From Gymnogyps californianus (lineage: Eukaryota; Chordata; Aves; Accipitriformes; Cathartidae), in contig NC_059478.1 in NCBI RefSeq assembly GCF_018139145.2, forward strand, positions 9,796,001 through 9,860,000: 64,000 nucleotides of DNA, given 5' to 3'. A program made the position numbers and the translations under genes. Below, piece after piece: positions 36,101-50,595 of this stretch; positions within the stretch are counted from its first letter, which is position 1, and every line of letters begins with the position of its first letter. Below the pieces are notes generated by a model, which worked only from the letters and a program-made list of their open reading frames with translations, made no database searches and was not told where the DNA came from.

Positions 36101-39100
36101 ATTAACTTTTCATACTCTATGGAGAGCCAGAGATAGAAGTAGAAACAGAAACTTCTGAATTCCGGTCTTACGCTTTCTCAAAACATGCCATCCTATTAGA
36201 TAAAAGCAGAGCGTTGTGTTTTCTGCACTGGCTGAGCTTGTGCTGTTTTATAGTCAAAAGTCTGTGTAACTCCTTTTAAGGGACTCTCCAGCTTCTCTGG
36301 GTCTGTATTGCAGTATCTTTCCAGCATATCTGTTCTTATATTGTACCAATATTCAGCCCCGTTGAACTCCAAGGACGTTGTATAACAGAGGAAACCCCCA
36401 CGTTTTTAATGGAATCAAATTAGTTCTATCAAGCAGCATTGACTTACCAGTCTACTAAGAAACTTGTTTTGAAGTAACTTCAGTGTTACTGAAACAATAT
36501 CTCATTTTCCTACCAATGCCTATATGTTGTTCACTCTATTTGACAGTGGCCTTGGGAGCCGTTTATTGGAAGCATTGTTATTACTCTAATGAACGAGATT
36601 ATATTGTACTTAGACTGAAATACTGGAAAGACAGAGTCCAATAATAAGTTGCAAAAACCAGTATGAAAGTCTTACATAACAAAGTGAGGAAAGAATAGCT
36701 TCAGTCCTGCTTTTGTTTAACTGGTAGTTAGACAAAAGCATAAATCTGAGCTGCAGTCTTACAATATGTCACTGGTTTAACAAATACCTCCCTTTGTCAC
36801 GCATCCTGTCAAGATAATAAAGATTTAAGCTCCAAGAATGTTCTCTCTGTGTATGAGAAACAAATTTAACAGGGCTGCGATTTCCATTCTTTCAAGACAT
36901 TCTGCCTAGCAGTTCAGTATGGATCTTTAGGGATTATATTATTTCAAGTGTAGTTTTACTCAGCACCTCTGAGACCAACTGCTGTGAAATCAAGTACCTG
37001 TACGAAGAAATCTGTCTCCTAATCACATTTTTCTTGCCTCTGTTAACTTTACAGTTCTTTCATTGAAGAAAAATCTTCATCCACTGTGAAGCCATATTGT
37101 GCAGCTCACATAGACTTGCCCTGCCTGTTGAGTTGTGTTATTTTAGCAATGCCATAGCATCGTATTGCCGAAGGTCCATTAAAATATATTGCCTGTTAGG
37201 CTGCATTCTTCAGGAAGGCTACGAATATGAAGGGGAGGGAGCTTTGAAGTCTACACAAGATTGTGAGAAGAGTCATTTAGGAGGGATCAGGAACTGCATT
37301 ACCTTCAGATGAATGTATGTGCAGCAGAAAGCGAAGGATGACAGAAAGCTTATGTTAAACTTCTACTGTGTGTTTTAGTGACTATATATCTGAAATGTAA
37401 ACACAAGATAATTCAGATGTTTGCTCTCCAGCAGCAGATTATTTGTGTAAAAACAATGAAACCAACTTGAAATAACTTCACAAGTGACCAATTCTTAAAT
37501 GCTGTGTGGAGATGATGTCCTAATTGTGAAGTAGTACTCTTAATACTTCCTTGGAATAGTTTCTTGGACCCGATAAAGTATATACAGGTTATACAGTACA
37601 CATCTGCTGTTAATTCCAACTTGTATATTGTATAATACTGAGTTTTCTTTTCAAGAGTATAATTTTTGTAGTTCTAGGCTGTATAGTCAGTCTTTTTTTC
37701 TTTTTTTTCTAAGTATGGTAACATATATGAGAGGGAAATAAAAGCAACATCAGCAAATGAGTTTGCTGCACAGTCCTTCTGAAGCATGTTTCATATTCTT
37801 GTCCTGAGAAGAATTTCATTGTTATCAAGAGCAGGTTCAATTATGGAAAAAGAACAGATGTTGTCCAAGAAATATCTACTGTGATCTGAAGATGAGAAAT
37901 TTAGATTAGCATTTGGCATTTTTGCTGGTCTTACTGGTCTTCTGATTGCATTATTAGCAAATTCATTTGAAATGTTCTGACGTTATCATTTCAGGTGCTT
38001 TTTGTTAGAATAGTAGATGCCAATGGTCACAAGAATTGAAGGGGGAACTAATCTTCCAGTAGACACTTTGATTTGATCTAAAAGTACTTGTAAGTTTTCT
38101 AAAACAATGTTTTCTTCTACCATCAAAGAAAAGTAATTTTATTCACGTTTTGCAAATTGGGCCAATTTAATTGACTTTTCTGGTGAGAATCTAGGGACCT
38201 TTTGAACTTGATTTTAGGGGATTCCAAGCTTTCCAATTCTCAGCAGAATGTCTCAAAACTAATTAATGCTTCAGTATTTTTCTTGCTCTTCTTAAGTGGA
38301 CGTTGTAGACTTGTCCACTCTCCATTGTGAGACAAATTTTGGACTAAACTTTTTGGTAATGAAATCTTCATTCTGACTTAATTTCCTCCTGAACTTTCAG
38401 AATTTCTCACATGATTTTTCACAAAAAAAGGGTTTCTGATTTGTAACCTGCCATCGTAATTGTGCCTTTTTTTTATATACTTTTAACTGTCTTCTCAGCA
38501 TTACCTTTCAAGTAAATATATGTTTCAATTACAGAGAGAACAAATAAAAGTAGTGCTTTAGGAGAAAAATGGATATCCTAATGTTTCTGTCCTCTCAGGC
38601 AGAATGGAAATATTTTGCAGCTTGTGCTTTTAGGGTTTACTCCTCCCTCCCCCCCTATTTTTTTTTTCAGGCACTATTAACATTGAACTTAAGCCATTTA
38701 GAGCACACCAAAATTGGTAGTGTCCTTTATCTACCAGTACTGAGTATGGTAGAACTAGGTCCATGATGCTGTTTCATATAGTATTTTAAAGTATTTAGAA
38801 ATAAGGATGAGACCTGTTAAAATATGTTAGAAAATCTCCAACTCCCCCTACAATAAATAAAAAATGTGTCTAGGTGTTTATGAAACTTTTACTACAGTGT
38901 TCATCTGCAGGCATATTTCAAAATCTGTGCCTAGCTCCTAACTTGTATCGTAGTAGTATGGCAGATATTTAAGCACTGTATAGAATTTTCTAATACTCAG
39001 GATTCTGAATAAAATTTTGTGTTTAAGAATGTATACTGCATGTTAATACAATAATAAGTCCTGAAAATACAAGTAGCTTGTTAAAGCACTGTAACGCTTG

Positions 39101-41649
39101 ACTAGCGCTATTCTTCATGGAGGACTGACAATGAAATTTGTTTGAGTGTCGCTGTCACTATGCTAGTAGGGAACTGCAGTGAGCAGGGGCTTCTTAGAGT
39201 TGCTTTGTTGTATTTGTGGAGATACTGATTTCTATGCTTGTGTGAAATAAGGTATTGCTGGCTGAGCTCTCCAGATGGTGGGAAGCAAGGTCAGGGAGCA
39301 GCCACTTGCACATATGCTGTCTGCAGGGCTGCGAGTAGCTCCTGTTGCTTCCCTGGAGAGGATACAGCAATGGCAGAGCAGCGTAGTGATGGGACTTCCC
39401 CTGCTGAAGGTGTTTGTACAGTGTTTATTGCTATTCCTAGGAACAGACTGTAATGCTAGCATAAATAAAGCACATAACATCTTGCAAAAGGCTGTTGGTT
39501 TTGTAATAGGCGTAGTCAAATGTTTCAGCCTTGGATATGTTCAGATAGTTTTCGCTTAAGAGATTAAATAAGTAACCAGTTCTTTTTATGCTTATTTGCA
39601 CCAGACCCAAACACTAAAGACTAACTCATCCTTAACTTACAGCTGACTGCTATCCTTAGCTTTTATCTAAAAAAGCATGGAATTATGCTTGTTACATTGC
39701 AATGGCAAGCAGAATTACAACTTACAGTTCTGGTAAACTCAAATGACAGCTTTTCATGTGATCACTTCAATATTAGACATTTTCTAATACTTAAAAAAAA
39801 ATGACACAGAAAACAGTATTCTGCCAAGGCTTTCAACATGGTTCTGATTCTCAGGAATACCTAAACAAGAAATTCCACATGAAAACTGCAGGAGAAAGTG
39901 ATTTCAACTGACAAAATTCATGTTCAGGGTTTTCTTTGGGCTTTTAATAGAAATAGCACCATTTCAAGCTTAACAGATTTCTACGGTGTGTCTTGGGTAA
40001 TGGCGTGAATGTCCATAAGCAGCAAATTGATAGGGACTACTATAGTAATATAAACTTTCACAAGAGTAACTTCTTTAAACTTAGGAAGTAGCTGTGGGAG
40101 GAAATCTCATCATCAATATTAAGGCCCTGGCCTTGCTCTCTTTTAAGCCAGTCTGTTGCTTTTTTGGAACAGAAATGCAGTAACTTCTCCACTAGGTAGC
40201 CGTTATTCCTGCTTAGCCTTTAGCCTTTTAAAGACCACTTTTGATTTCTTAAAACGTATGACTCTAGTAAAAGTCTGAATATTGCCCAGACTTTTTTTTT
40301 TGTGCTTCACTGTTGCAGCAGTGTTAATTAGAAATGAGTCAACCATAGCAGGCAGGCAGTCAATACCTGATTTAATTATATTATCTTTAAAGAACAGAAG
40401 TAGGTAGATGGTATGCAGGATTCTGTGGGAGCTCTGTGAGGGACAAACACCCAGAATACTCAGTATTATTTTAAAGTGATCTTCATAAGTTAATGTTTAG
40501 TAGAACCTTTCGTGGGGTGAGGGGGGTACCTGCGTTTTTATGGGTTTTTCCCCTCCTCAATGCTAATTACAGGAAGACTTTTAATGCAGTTAATCTTCAT
40601 TCATAATTACTTTTTTCATAGTAAAGTTGGTCCAATGCCTAGGGTGTAACCTACATGAAAGTCAGAGTTTAATTTCCTGTCCTGCCATGTGTTTCTCATA
40701 GGAGGTTTACATTGCTTCAGATTCTTAAAGATGAGAGAACCTCAGATTCAGCAGGGATGATCCCTTTTTATTTCTTCTAAGGCTGGGAACTATAATTGTA
40801 TGCATGTTCTGGATGAGGACTCATGCATTAATGCTAATATGATGACACTGCATATTGAACATTCTGGGGTGTTTACTACCATTTTCAGGCATCTAACAAA
40901 GATGAGTTTGAAGGCCTGAATAACGTTTCATTGTGGTCAGTGAAGTGTCTTCATAGGGCAATTCAGACCAGAGAACCTTAGGAGCTGGCAGGCAACTAGT
41001 ATGAATGCCAGCTCTCACATTCCTCATTTTTACTATTGCAACCAAAAAAAGTTTGAATAACTTTCATGTTAGTACTCAATAAAGGAGTTGTTCAGCATCT
41101 GTATTGAAAGGAACTTTGTTTAAGAAAATGTCTTTTCCTTTATATGTTCAGTTCTTACAAAACCAGAATATTTTGATGTAGCCTTTTAGGGTTGTGGAGG
41201 TTTTCTTTTAGTTGGTAGCTGATACTTCAAGGGGAACTTAATTACTGATGAACCAGTAGCCAAATGTATTGTGTTAACCTGAACACACGTGGCAATTAAT
41301 TGGCACCAGTTGAGGCTCATGTCCCTTATGGCTGCCCAGCTGCTCCATGCAGGGTTAGGTTAGAAAACAGAACTTTGTCTTCTAGGGTTTGAACAAGCAC
41401 ATCTGCCCAAGCAAGCTGCTGAATTAAACAAAAAGGGAATGTGTTCTAATGAAAACATTTAAAGACAGAAAGTCCTGCTGTCGTGACCCAAGCTATCAGG
41501 TGGTCCCTTTGTGATGCTTTTACCTTCATGTTTATTTCTGTGATTCAGGTTTGCACATGCTCTGTTATCTGTCAGTCTGGTAGGTAAAGCAATTGACTTT
41601 TTTTTAAGTAGCCTGCACTTTCATGTCTCAGTGGTAACAGCTATGGCTT
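33191..41649. other. AT-rich non-coding stretch
   Basis: No gene is recognised. It contains a T17 run at 35423-35439 followed by GCAG, and a pyrimidine tract ending CAG|G at about 38640-38670. A GC-richer patch at 39.2-39.4 kb has overlapping open frames on both strands, with AATAAA about 100 bases after it. No mobile element can be named, though that patch could be an old LTR. Confidence 0.7.
35423..35439 (+). repeat. T17 homopolymer
   Basis: Seventeen T residues followed by GCAG. On the minus strand it is an A17 run, but no retroposon body or AATAAA signal is evident beside it. Confidence 0.95.
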
Positions 41650-41673
41650 AAAAAAAAAAGGGGGGGGGGGAGG
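41650..41673 (+). repeat. A10-G11 homopurine tract
   Basis: Ten A residues (41650-41659) run directly into eleven G residues (41660-41670), then AGG. A perfect all-purine strand of this type can slip and form G-rich structures. No associated gene is visible. Confidence 0.95.
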
Positions 41674-44600
41674 TAAAAAACCCCACAAAACGCCCACAAC
41701 AAAAAGCCAGGATAATGCTCAGATTTCATAAAGGAACAATGTGGTATTGCAGATGTGGTTGATGCTTGACACCTGGACAACTGCTTTTACACTCAGAACG
41801 CAGTTTGTATTTCCAGAATGGACTATTTGAATGGTTTTAGTTTGGGATAAGGGACTTATTTTCAGTAATTAAATTGTGCCATTATTTTGGTGGCAGAAAG
41901 GAAGGCAGGCAGACCTCCTTGCACTCCCCAAACTGCATTTAAATTTTGCAGATACATTGAAGGGGTAAAAAAAAAAAAAATTTATTGAACAAGCACTTGA
42001 TTTCTGTTGATAACTGTCAGCATGTTAGCCATCAGTAGAATAAACACCTTCTCTGATAGCCTCAAGAAAGGTTGATTTTTTTAGTGTTAATGATGAACAC
42101 AGTTATACAGTTCCTTTTTGGTAACAATTTTATAGCTAAATATGCTTGACATCTTTTAAAATTGTAATCTGAGTGCAAGTGCCCTTAGTCTTGAAACAGA
42201 GCATTAGTGCATTATCAAGGAAATATTTGTTCTTTTCATTACATAACTCCTTACCGTACTACTTCATAATATTAATCCAATTTAGTTGTGTATTTTATTT
42301 TTCATGATTTTCATTATCTCTCCTGCTTTTTAGATAAAGCTGATATATCCTTGAAAAACCCCAGTAGTTCAAAAAAATGCATGTATTTAAATTCACCTCA
42401 CAAGTTTTACTCCAGAAGAATAAAGCAGAAGGCTTTTAGGAGACTTAAATGAATTTACCCAAATGTTTTTCCTGCCTCCAAAGGGATTGTCAGAAAGATT
42501 TAAATGAGCAAGAATACTTAGGATACATACAATTTGTGCTTTATTACCCAGTTGTTGTTCAGCAAGACATTTGGCTCTTTCTGTGTGCTGTTCTTCAAAT
42601 AATTGCAAGTAGCATCCCAGAAAAAGAAGCATTAAATATATCAACTGGAAATAGGATCGTATGAAAGACCTCATTTAAATTGTCAGTTTTAAGTAGACTT
42701 GATTAGGATTAATTTGGGATCCCTCCTTATGTTCTAACATGTTCTGTATTGAATCCCTCAGTTCCTTGTACCATGTATTTCTGTATGGTGATTTTTAAGT
42801 CCTTGGTTTTTAATGTTCTTGACTGTACTAAGAAAATGCTGCTGTTGCACAGGTTAGCAGAGCTCACTTGGACTCAGAAAGTCTTAGTTTTAGACTTCAG
42901 CCTGGGTGTGGCTGCATCCCTAAGTGCTGAGCTATTGGCTTTCCAGAAACAATTCCATAAACACTGTGTGTGCATTATGCGTATGTATGTTTTGTGAGAC
43001 GTATGTGTGTGCGTGTTTGGTTTTATAACAATGTAGAAGAAGTTGTTCCAGAACTTCAGCTGATTTTTGTTTTACTTGGTGAAACCTATACTTCTCTTCA
43101 GATAGGTTTTTCTTCTAGTTCAGCTTCTTTCTGTGGTATTTTGTGTTTGTTCAGATTATGGGGTTTTTATTATTAATTCTGACTCACATTTTGTCTTTCA
43201 GAAAAACTTTCTATTGGTTTTGGCTTCTAATGTATATTAAAGTGCTTTAGTATTTTACAGATTCTTACTTCCACTTCTATTTTAATGTTCTGGAAGTGGC
43301 AAAATAGATGCAGAATAACTATTTAAATTAACAAACTTGATATTCATTCTTTTCTGCATTTTAAAGTCTAAAATAGCAACACACCTATAACAATAATTTG
43401 TAAGTAACCTGAGAGTATTTACCAAAGTTCTTGTTTTCTTTGAGAATACTCCCCTTTACCCTGAAGTATTTTGTTACTAATAAAACCCTAACCGGAACCT
43501 CATCTCTGAACTGATTTGGAAAACCTTCATAAGAATAAGCCAAATAAACCAAAATTGCTTTGTGACTTTGGGAAGACTCTTCTGAGATCACCAAAGTTGA
43601 AGACAATTAAAGATATATGAAAGCCTATATAAAGTAGTAATCTAAACAGGTACATTAAAAGTAGCTTCTGAGAGCAGGCCACCAACCAAGACAGAAGTTG
43701 TTCACTTGGTAATGGAAGATTATTATTAATTTGCTCAGGCTTTTAAGTTCAACTATTTCATTAGCAATTAAAGGAACAGAAGCTCTTTTTCAGCATATAT
43801 AAGCTTGTGTTGATTAGTTTGAGTGTTTTCTCTCTGAAGAGGAGGAGCAGACATTTAGTTTTAAGATACATGGTTCCCTTGCAGCTTCTGATGTACTAAT
43901 CAGTGTGTTTAATACTTCCTATTTATGAACTCTTTATCATTTTCTATTAGTCATCATTAGAATGTTACATTCAGTTTTTAATTATGTTGTGCAGTTTGAT
44001 TTATCCAAGCTGCATACTTCCTGCCATATCATAAAAGAAATACAATATATTAGCATATTTTTAATTTGTTTCTCTTTCATGTGCTGCTACTCAGCATATT
44101 CGTAACTTCCAAAGAGAGAAAGGTAGGTGATAAAAGTTTTCTCTTTGATTTTTAAACTTGTTGCAGTACTTGTCACCTGGCAAAAACTGATTTGCCTTCT
44201 TTTCAAGTTTGGGTGAATCTCATTTAAGTAGAAATTGAAATGTAAAGGATTCCTTTAAAGAAAATAGCATGAAAGTTTCAGATTAGGCAATGCTTGACAT
44301 ACTAGGCGTGATTTCACAAAAGTCTTAAGTTTCATTAACCAAATCCAACACAATCCGCTTTCAGACACAATCCAGGCACAGTGGTCATCTTCAAGGATTT
44401 GTGTTTTTCACGGCTTCCAAGCACTGATTCCTACCCCATGGCAAACCTGGGAGTGCATTTGTTCCTCTGTTTCCTTCACCTGTTCTGTTTTTCCTCCTAT
44501 CCTGTATGCTTACCCTGTCTGCATTTCTCCCACATAGAAAAAGGAAGAAAATTCGTCTCTCTACTTCTGCTACATAAGGCTTTGTATGGAGAGCTTGGGT

Positions 44601-47600
44601 AAGGCAGATTGTATTGTATCAGAATTGGCTGTAGAACCCCACTCCTCCACCCTTGATACTATATACATATACATATATAGAGAAAACATTCTTATCAGGA
44701 AATATTTTTAGAAAATGCCGTTTTTTAATGTATTTGGGAGATGTCTTCTCAAACTTTTCTGAAGTTTTATTACTATTACCAGGCTAATTTATACAATTTA
44801 ATAAATAGATTGCCCATGGTGATTACATTTATGGAATTGTTTTGTACATTAATAAGAATAATGTGATTTGAAATATTTCACATATACCATGTGAATAGAT
44901 TTTGCATGAAGGAAAAAAGTGCAATTCAGTTGTCTTGATGAATAAAGCAAGGAGTGAGTAATGGTACTTAAAATTTTGAAGTTTATATCCATCAAATATA
45001 AAACCTGAAGTTTCAAGTGTAGATAGTAACAATTTCTTAGTTTTGTTACTTGTATGCAAGACTTAGTATCTCACATGATTTTACATTTCAACAAACCTTT
45101 ATGTTATTTGAAGATAGAAAAGTTAAATGCTCCAGTTCAGTTGCTTTATCTAAGTAAAATGAGTTGCAGCCACATAAAGCAGAATCATAAACACTATCAG
45201 AAATCAAGGTCAACTTCCGATGTGCCCTTGGTCAGAGCTTGATCCAAGTTTCAAGTGAAAATGGGGAAATTCTTCACTATGGAGAAAATAGTCTAAATGA
45301 AAACATTTTCCAATTTGCTTTATAACCATAAGATTAAATTATTGGTTTAAAATTAAAAGAAATTGCATCAAAATAGTACAAAACCCACCTAAATTTTTAA
45401 TATTAATGATCTTTCCTAGACGAGCTAAAGCTGTTCTTATTTGTGGACCTAGTACCAAAAGAGGATTGGTTGAGAAGGTGGTAGAGTAGAAAGCTTAGAA
45501 ACATAATAAAATATGGTTTATTCCCCTCATTGTTACAAAAACTCTGAAGCTGCATATTTTGTTTATCTTTTCAATAGGCATTTAGTAGCAGTAATTATGT
45601 TGATGATTGATAGTTTTTGAAACTGGATATTCAAAATCTTAAATTTTGTGCTTAAATAATTATAGTCTGCATTTGAAGAACATTAGTTTGGTTCTCTTTA
45701 TGCTGTGGATCCTTCCTTCACTTTTACTGTGAGGTGCCTTAATTTATTGGCGCCCGAATACTTCAGCTATCACTTCCAATTGCATTAGAACACAGTTCTT
45801 GTTAACATAGTGAATATATTTCTAGGTGCAAATCGAGTGGTTTTTTGGATAGAGCAAGGCACAAAGTATCAGTAAATTGTTTATTGAATGTGACATTTAA
45901 TAAAAGTGATGTAAACATACAGTAAATGCAATTGTGACAACCTTAGCTTGATGGAAGTGTGGACTCAAACAGTACTTACTAAAACTTTATGTTTGCTTCT
46001 AGCTTCTTCTCATAAATTAATGTCCTTAACTAGTACTAGAGATTAGTGAGGAGCTATATTTATCACATAAATGCATCTGCATGTGCAGAAATTAGCAGGA
46101 ATTTCTTTTAAAGGAAGACATTTTATGTCAGTTCTAAATAACAAATCATTTATTTGACAACAAAGCTAACGGTCTAAAAATTGGTGGGGTTGTCAGGTCT
46201 GACTTTCAATACTGATAATCAATTTCTTTTGCTATTATCATTAGATACAGTATTACTTTGGAAGACAGCCTCTTGCTCATAACAATGGGCATTCTTAGGG
46301 GAAAAAATAAAACTTGTTTGGGCTATTGTAGGAAATATATTTTTTTATACTTAGCATATTTGACAAAAGAAGTTTAGAAAAATAGATAGGAATCAAATAT
46401 TTTTCTTCTACAGTTACTTGATAATTAAACAAGTTGTTAACAAATTGGATCATTCCACTGACTAAAATTGCACTATACTCTTGCTTTCCCGTATCACATA
46501 TGGTTAACTGTAAATATATGAATTATTTCACTACTCATGTGGTTTAAATGTGTATGTTTGTGTTTTTCCTTGGAAAGTCTAAGCCCAAATTCGTATTTGT
46601 AGAATGTAGACTTTTGTTCTTTCTAGAGGTTTTGTTAGTTTGTATATTGGTTTTCATCTCAGTGCAGTTTGGGAGTGATGAGTGACATCTGGGTTAGCTG
46701 GAAGTTTGAATCCCTGATGTCTTACCAGATTTTCTCATCTTTATCCTGATAGCAATGATGAAAAAAAAGGTAGCAAACTTCTCTCTTTAAATCAGCAACC
46801 ATAATTTTATTTGTAATCTGCTGCAATATCTTTGCACAATAATAATTAAGTAATGATGATCATGTTTTCAATGGTTATTAAGCAACCATGTTTTCTAGAA
46901 ATGTTTATGCAGCTGTAATTTATCAAATGGAGTTAGTTTCTGATATTTCAAATGATGAATATTTGATAATTTTACATTATATTAAAGGATGTAAATATTG
47001 AAAGAAACTTTGCAGCTTGAAATTCAATGTGTGAGCAGAAGAAATTAGAATGCACATTGCGTATAACTTTCTTAATTTTTAATGACATCATTGATAAAAG
47101 TCTGTGTACCTTAAGATTTTAAATAATTGTATTTCTCAACTGTAAGGAAACACCTACTCTGTAGTGAAGCATATGGGAATTTGGTCATTAACTTAGTACG
47201 ACGAAGATCAGAAGGTTAGTGCATAAGATAGTTGAGCTGTGTATCACCTGTTGACAAAAGCTGACTTTTTGGACAATGACTCTACTTGTCATAATAGTGC
47301 GAGAGTTTGCCTTTCATGCTAAAGGTTAGACTATACTTAATTTGCTATTTATTTATCTCTAAATAGCACTAGAAACACTTCAGAGGAAAGAGAAATTTAG
47401 CAACAGGTAGAGTTCACAGGAGAATGGAATAGCAAAGACTGCAGATATGCTGCACAGGGAGCCCTGAAGTACTGAAACATCTAGACACCAAGAACATGGG
47501 TAGACTTTCTTTTCTTCTTAGAAAGGGTCAGAATGAAGTAATGCTTCAGGCTTTTCTGTGTGATGTCTAGATTAATTATAAAACTAACTAGAGTTTTGAT

Positions 47601-50298
47601 AATGCTTTTCCTTATTTAACAGCTGATTGCTGTAATTTTGAAGAAAATTAGGGAGCCTATCCACTCCACTGAGCAAAACAGTAGTTTAAACTGCAGTTGT
47701 TTCAGAAACACTGGCTATGCCTGTTAGAATGGCAGGTGAATAAAACCAAAAAAACTTACCATTCACACAAAACTTTCTGTATTTCTTAAAGCTGTTTGAG
47801 ACTCATATCCATTACTGGGACTCTAAAGTTACAGCCAGTATTTAAAACAAAACAACCCATAAAACCCAAAACAAACCCCCAAATCCAACAACAACCATCA
47901 AGTGTCAAACTTCAGATGATGAATATTAAATGCTGGCTGCCATGGGTAAAAACACCCCGCAGAACACAATTATTTGATGCATTTTCATTCTTTTTGTGGT
48001 TTCCTAAATGCTGGAGTAATACTGTATGTTTGAAGGGAACATACAGAGAGCAAATTTTTTTTAATTTCCCTGGTGTCATTTGCAAGAACAATTACTTTAA
48101 AATGCTTTTTCACTTTGAGTGTCAGAATTTGGATCAAAAGTTTCATTTTAAAAGTTTTGTTAAGTCTGATACTGCATGTTGTTGACACCTGCAAGTTTAG
48201 ACTACCTAAACTGGATTTCAAGGACAGAAGATAATTCTTTCCATATTATTCATTCTTTGACTGTGATTACAGCTTCTTCAACACAAAATAAAAGTATGAA
48301 ATGGTGAAGCATTCCCCAGCCATAGTTAACTTCCTGTTTCAGTTATCCATTCCTTCAAGGACCATTACTCCAAAATTAATTTTTTGTTGAAGTCATGAAC
48401 TGTGAATTTAGGCACAGCCTTAGGCAAAAGTCTTTCTTGTGGCCACGGTGACTGTCTCTGATCTGTGGTAGCTGTAACATAATATTTCTCTATCTACTAA
48501 CCATTACTTTAATCGCTGCCTGAGGACTCAAGTAATTTTCAGCTAAAACTTGCTAACCTTTTAAAAGGGTAACAAATGGAGAATACCCTCAAATTCACTT
48601 TGAGATATAAGGCTTTGATCTGTTTGTAAGAGAATGTTCTGTTTCTCTGAAATCCCTTGTGAAGGCCAAACAGACTTGCAGACCAAGCTGAAATACCTTC
48701 CTGTATCTATACATCTGTTTGTTCAGCAGGGACACATGTATTCTGAATGAGCTAGAATTGTTTATCCAACAGCTTGGCATTCACAGTTTTTCCTTTCTAA
48801 CATAAACCAGTGAAAGTTCAGAAGCCATAACAGATCATCACCTCTTAGAGTAAGTAATAAAAACTGCTGAGGGTTCACAGAAGATGAGGGAAGGTTCTTT
48901 TCTTCCACAAATCTCTCACCTGATTTGGAATAATGTTGTCTAGTTATCTATAGACACAACTGTAGTTGTATTTGATGTAACAATGTCTCTCACAGGCACT
49001 AATTGACAATCGCAGTGCGCAGCACAGAATTACTGTTTTACCAGCACACTGCACTTAAGCAGCTACTAGGCTCACTGTTCTGTAGGACTGGTTGATGTAA
49101 AATAGCTGAGAAAGGTCATTTGAACAGAAAGTTGTCTGAAATAGAGACAGCTATTGGAAATATTCTGGTTACAAAAGTAAAATCGTGTGATGGATGAATG
49201 AGGGACAACTACTGTGTAAGATGCATCATTTGAAGTGTAACTTGGAATAAAGAAGGCTGTGCATTGCTTAGCAAGATATGTTTTTGCCTGGGTTTCGTTA
49301 CAAGTTCTTGAAATTAAAATGTGCTCGGTCTTGTAAGGAGTTCCTGGGAAATTTTTGAAATCATTGACTGCTTTTCCAAGTCACTGATTTGCTTCAGCTT
49401 TTTATTATACTAGCAGTGTACAAAAGCAGAGAGTAAAGCAAACAAAAGAGAAGTTGTGTAACAAAGGAGAACGTTGTAAACAAGTTGAATATACGCATAT
49501 CTGTATTACAGAGAGATTCTTTTCTGTTATAGTAATTGGGAACATTAGGGTTCTTAAATGGTTAAATGTTTATTATCTGTAAAAAAATTGTGAAAGCTTG
49601 ATGGGCTTTGATGCATATGTACAAAGCACACAAGAAAGGATTTACCTATAGAAAGAAAATCATAATTCCAAGCACAAGCTGCTCTCTGAACTGTGCTAAC
49701 CCAAAACGATTTCCAGCTGTTTCCTTTCAGTAGACACTTGCTGTTCCTTTTTATCTTGTTCTTGGGAGTGGTAATTTAAAGAAGGCAATAGAGATGAAGT
49801 CCTCCTCATTTCTTGTCCATGTTCTCTCATAGGAGGTAATTTAAGCACTTTTGGGGATGCAAGAAAACAGTTCATGTCATCTATATTTAAATATCTAACT
49901 GGTATCTAAGTCAGGATTGTAGTCGCACAGGCTACTTCAGATGGGCAATGAAGGGATAGAGGAGTACTCTGAATTACCCTCTGGAGGACGTGAGGCTAAA
50001 CTAACTTGCCTTGGAGGAGCTGCTTTTTCGCTGTGGCGATACAGAGAGCCATAGGAGGCTAAGCCACTAGTTTAGCTGCCGTAACTTGGAAAGTCTAAAC
50101 ACTGCTCTCGGCACTGATTATCCCAGTAAGCTCAAATTGAAGGTGAAAATAGTTCATGGCAACAGCAGAGGAAACATTTACAATTTAGTTTGTAATCTAG
50201 TTATAAAGCCAAGAAATTTATATAGTATTAGAGATATCCCTGTGTTAAAATTCTGGGTGTTTGGTCACTGGTGTTCCTGTTTCTCCCCAAAAAGACTT
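41674..50298. other. AT-rich non-coding stretch
   Basis: No gene is confirmed. It contains degenerate TG/TATG-rich sequence near 42.97-43.02 kb, TA-rich sequence near 44.66 kb and an A/C-rich low-complexity patch at about 47.84-47.90 kb. A possible 28-base exon at 44095-44122 is discussed under findings. No mobile element is recognised. Confidence 0.7.
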
Positions 50299-50318
50299 CC
50301 CCCCCCCCCCCCCCCCCC
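50299..50318 (+). repeat. C20 homopolymer
   Basis: Twenty consecutive C residues, followed by GCCGCC. The length is probably variable between individuals and may be inexact in assembly. The opposite strand is G20 and could form G-quadruplexes. Confidence 0.9.
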
Positions 50319-50595
50319 GCCGCCATTTTAGAGGTGTTACTAACTCGCAAGCAATAGAGAATGTTATTAAAAGTTTCTAAATTATATCAGCAAAACCATG
50401 ACATCCACCAGGCTTTCATAAAGATTAATTTTGTTGGCAACAAAATTGGAGTGAAAAACAAAGAAAAGGCTTTTGTATAGCAAGACCTTCCTTTTCTTGT
50501 GAAAAATAAGTTACATTGATGGTTCCTTTATATACCTCCTACTTAACACGAATGTTTTCAGCCGTTCTGAAAGATGGTCTTTAAATTTAACATAT

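Noticed and set aside
38640..38671. Pyrimidine tract ending TTTCAG|G that looks like a splice acceptor
   Set aside because: Following bases lack a strong donor, and stops occur early in the possible frames. It is probably a low-complexity C/T tract.
39232..39559. GC-richer patch with overlapping open frames, possibly an LTR
   Set aside because: AATAAA is present nearby, but no TG...CA termini, TATA box or target-site duplication could be found.
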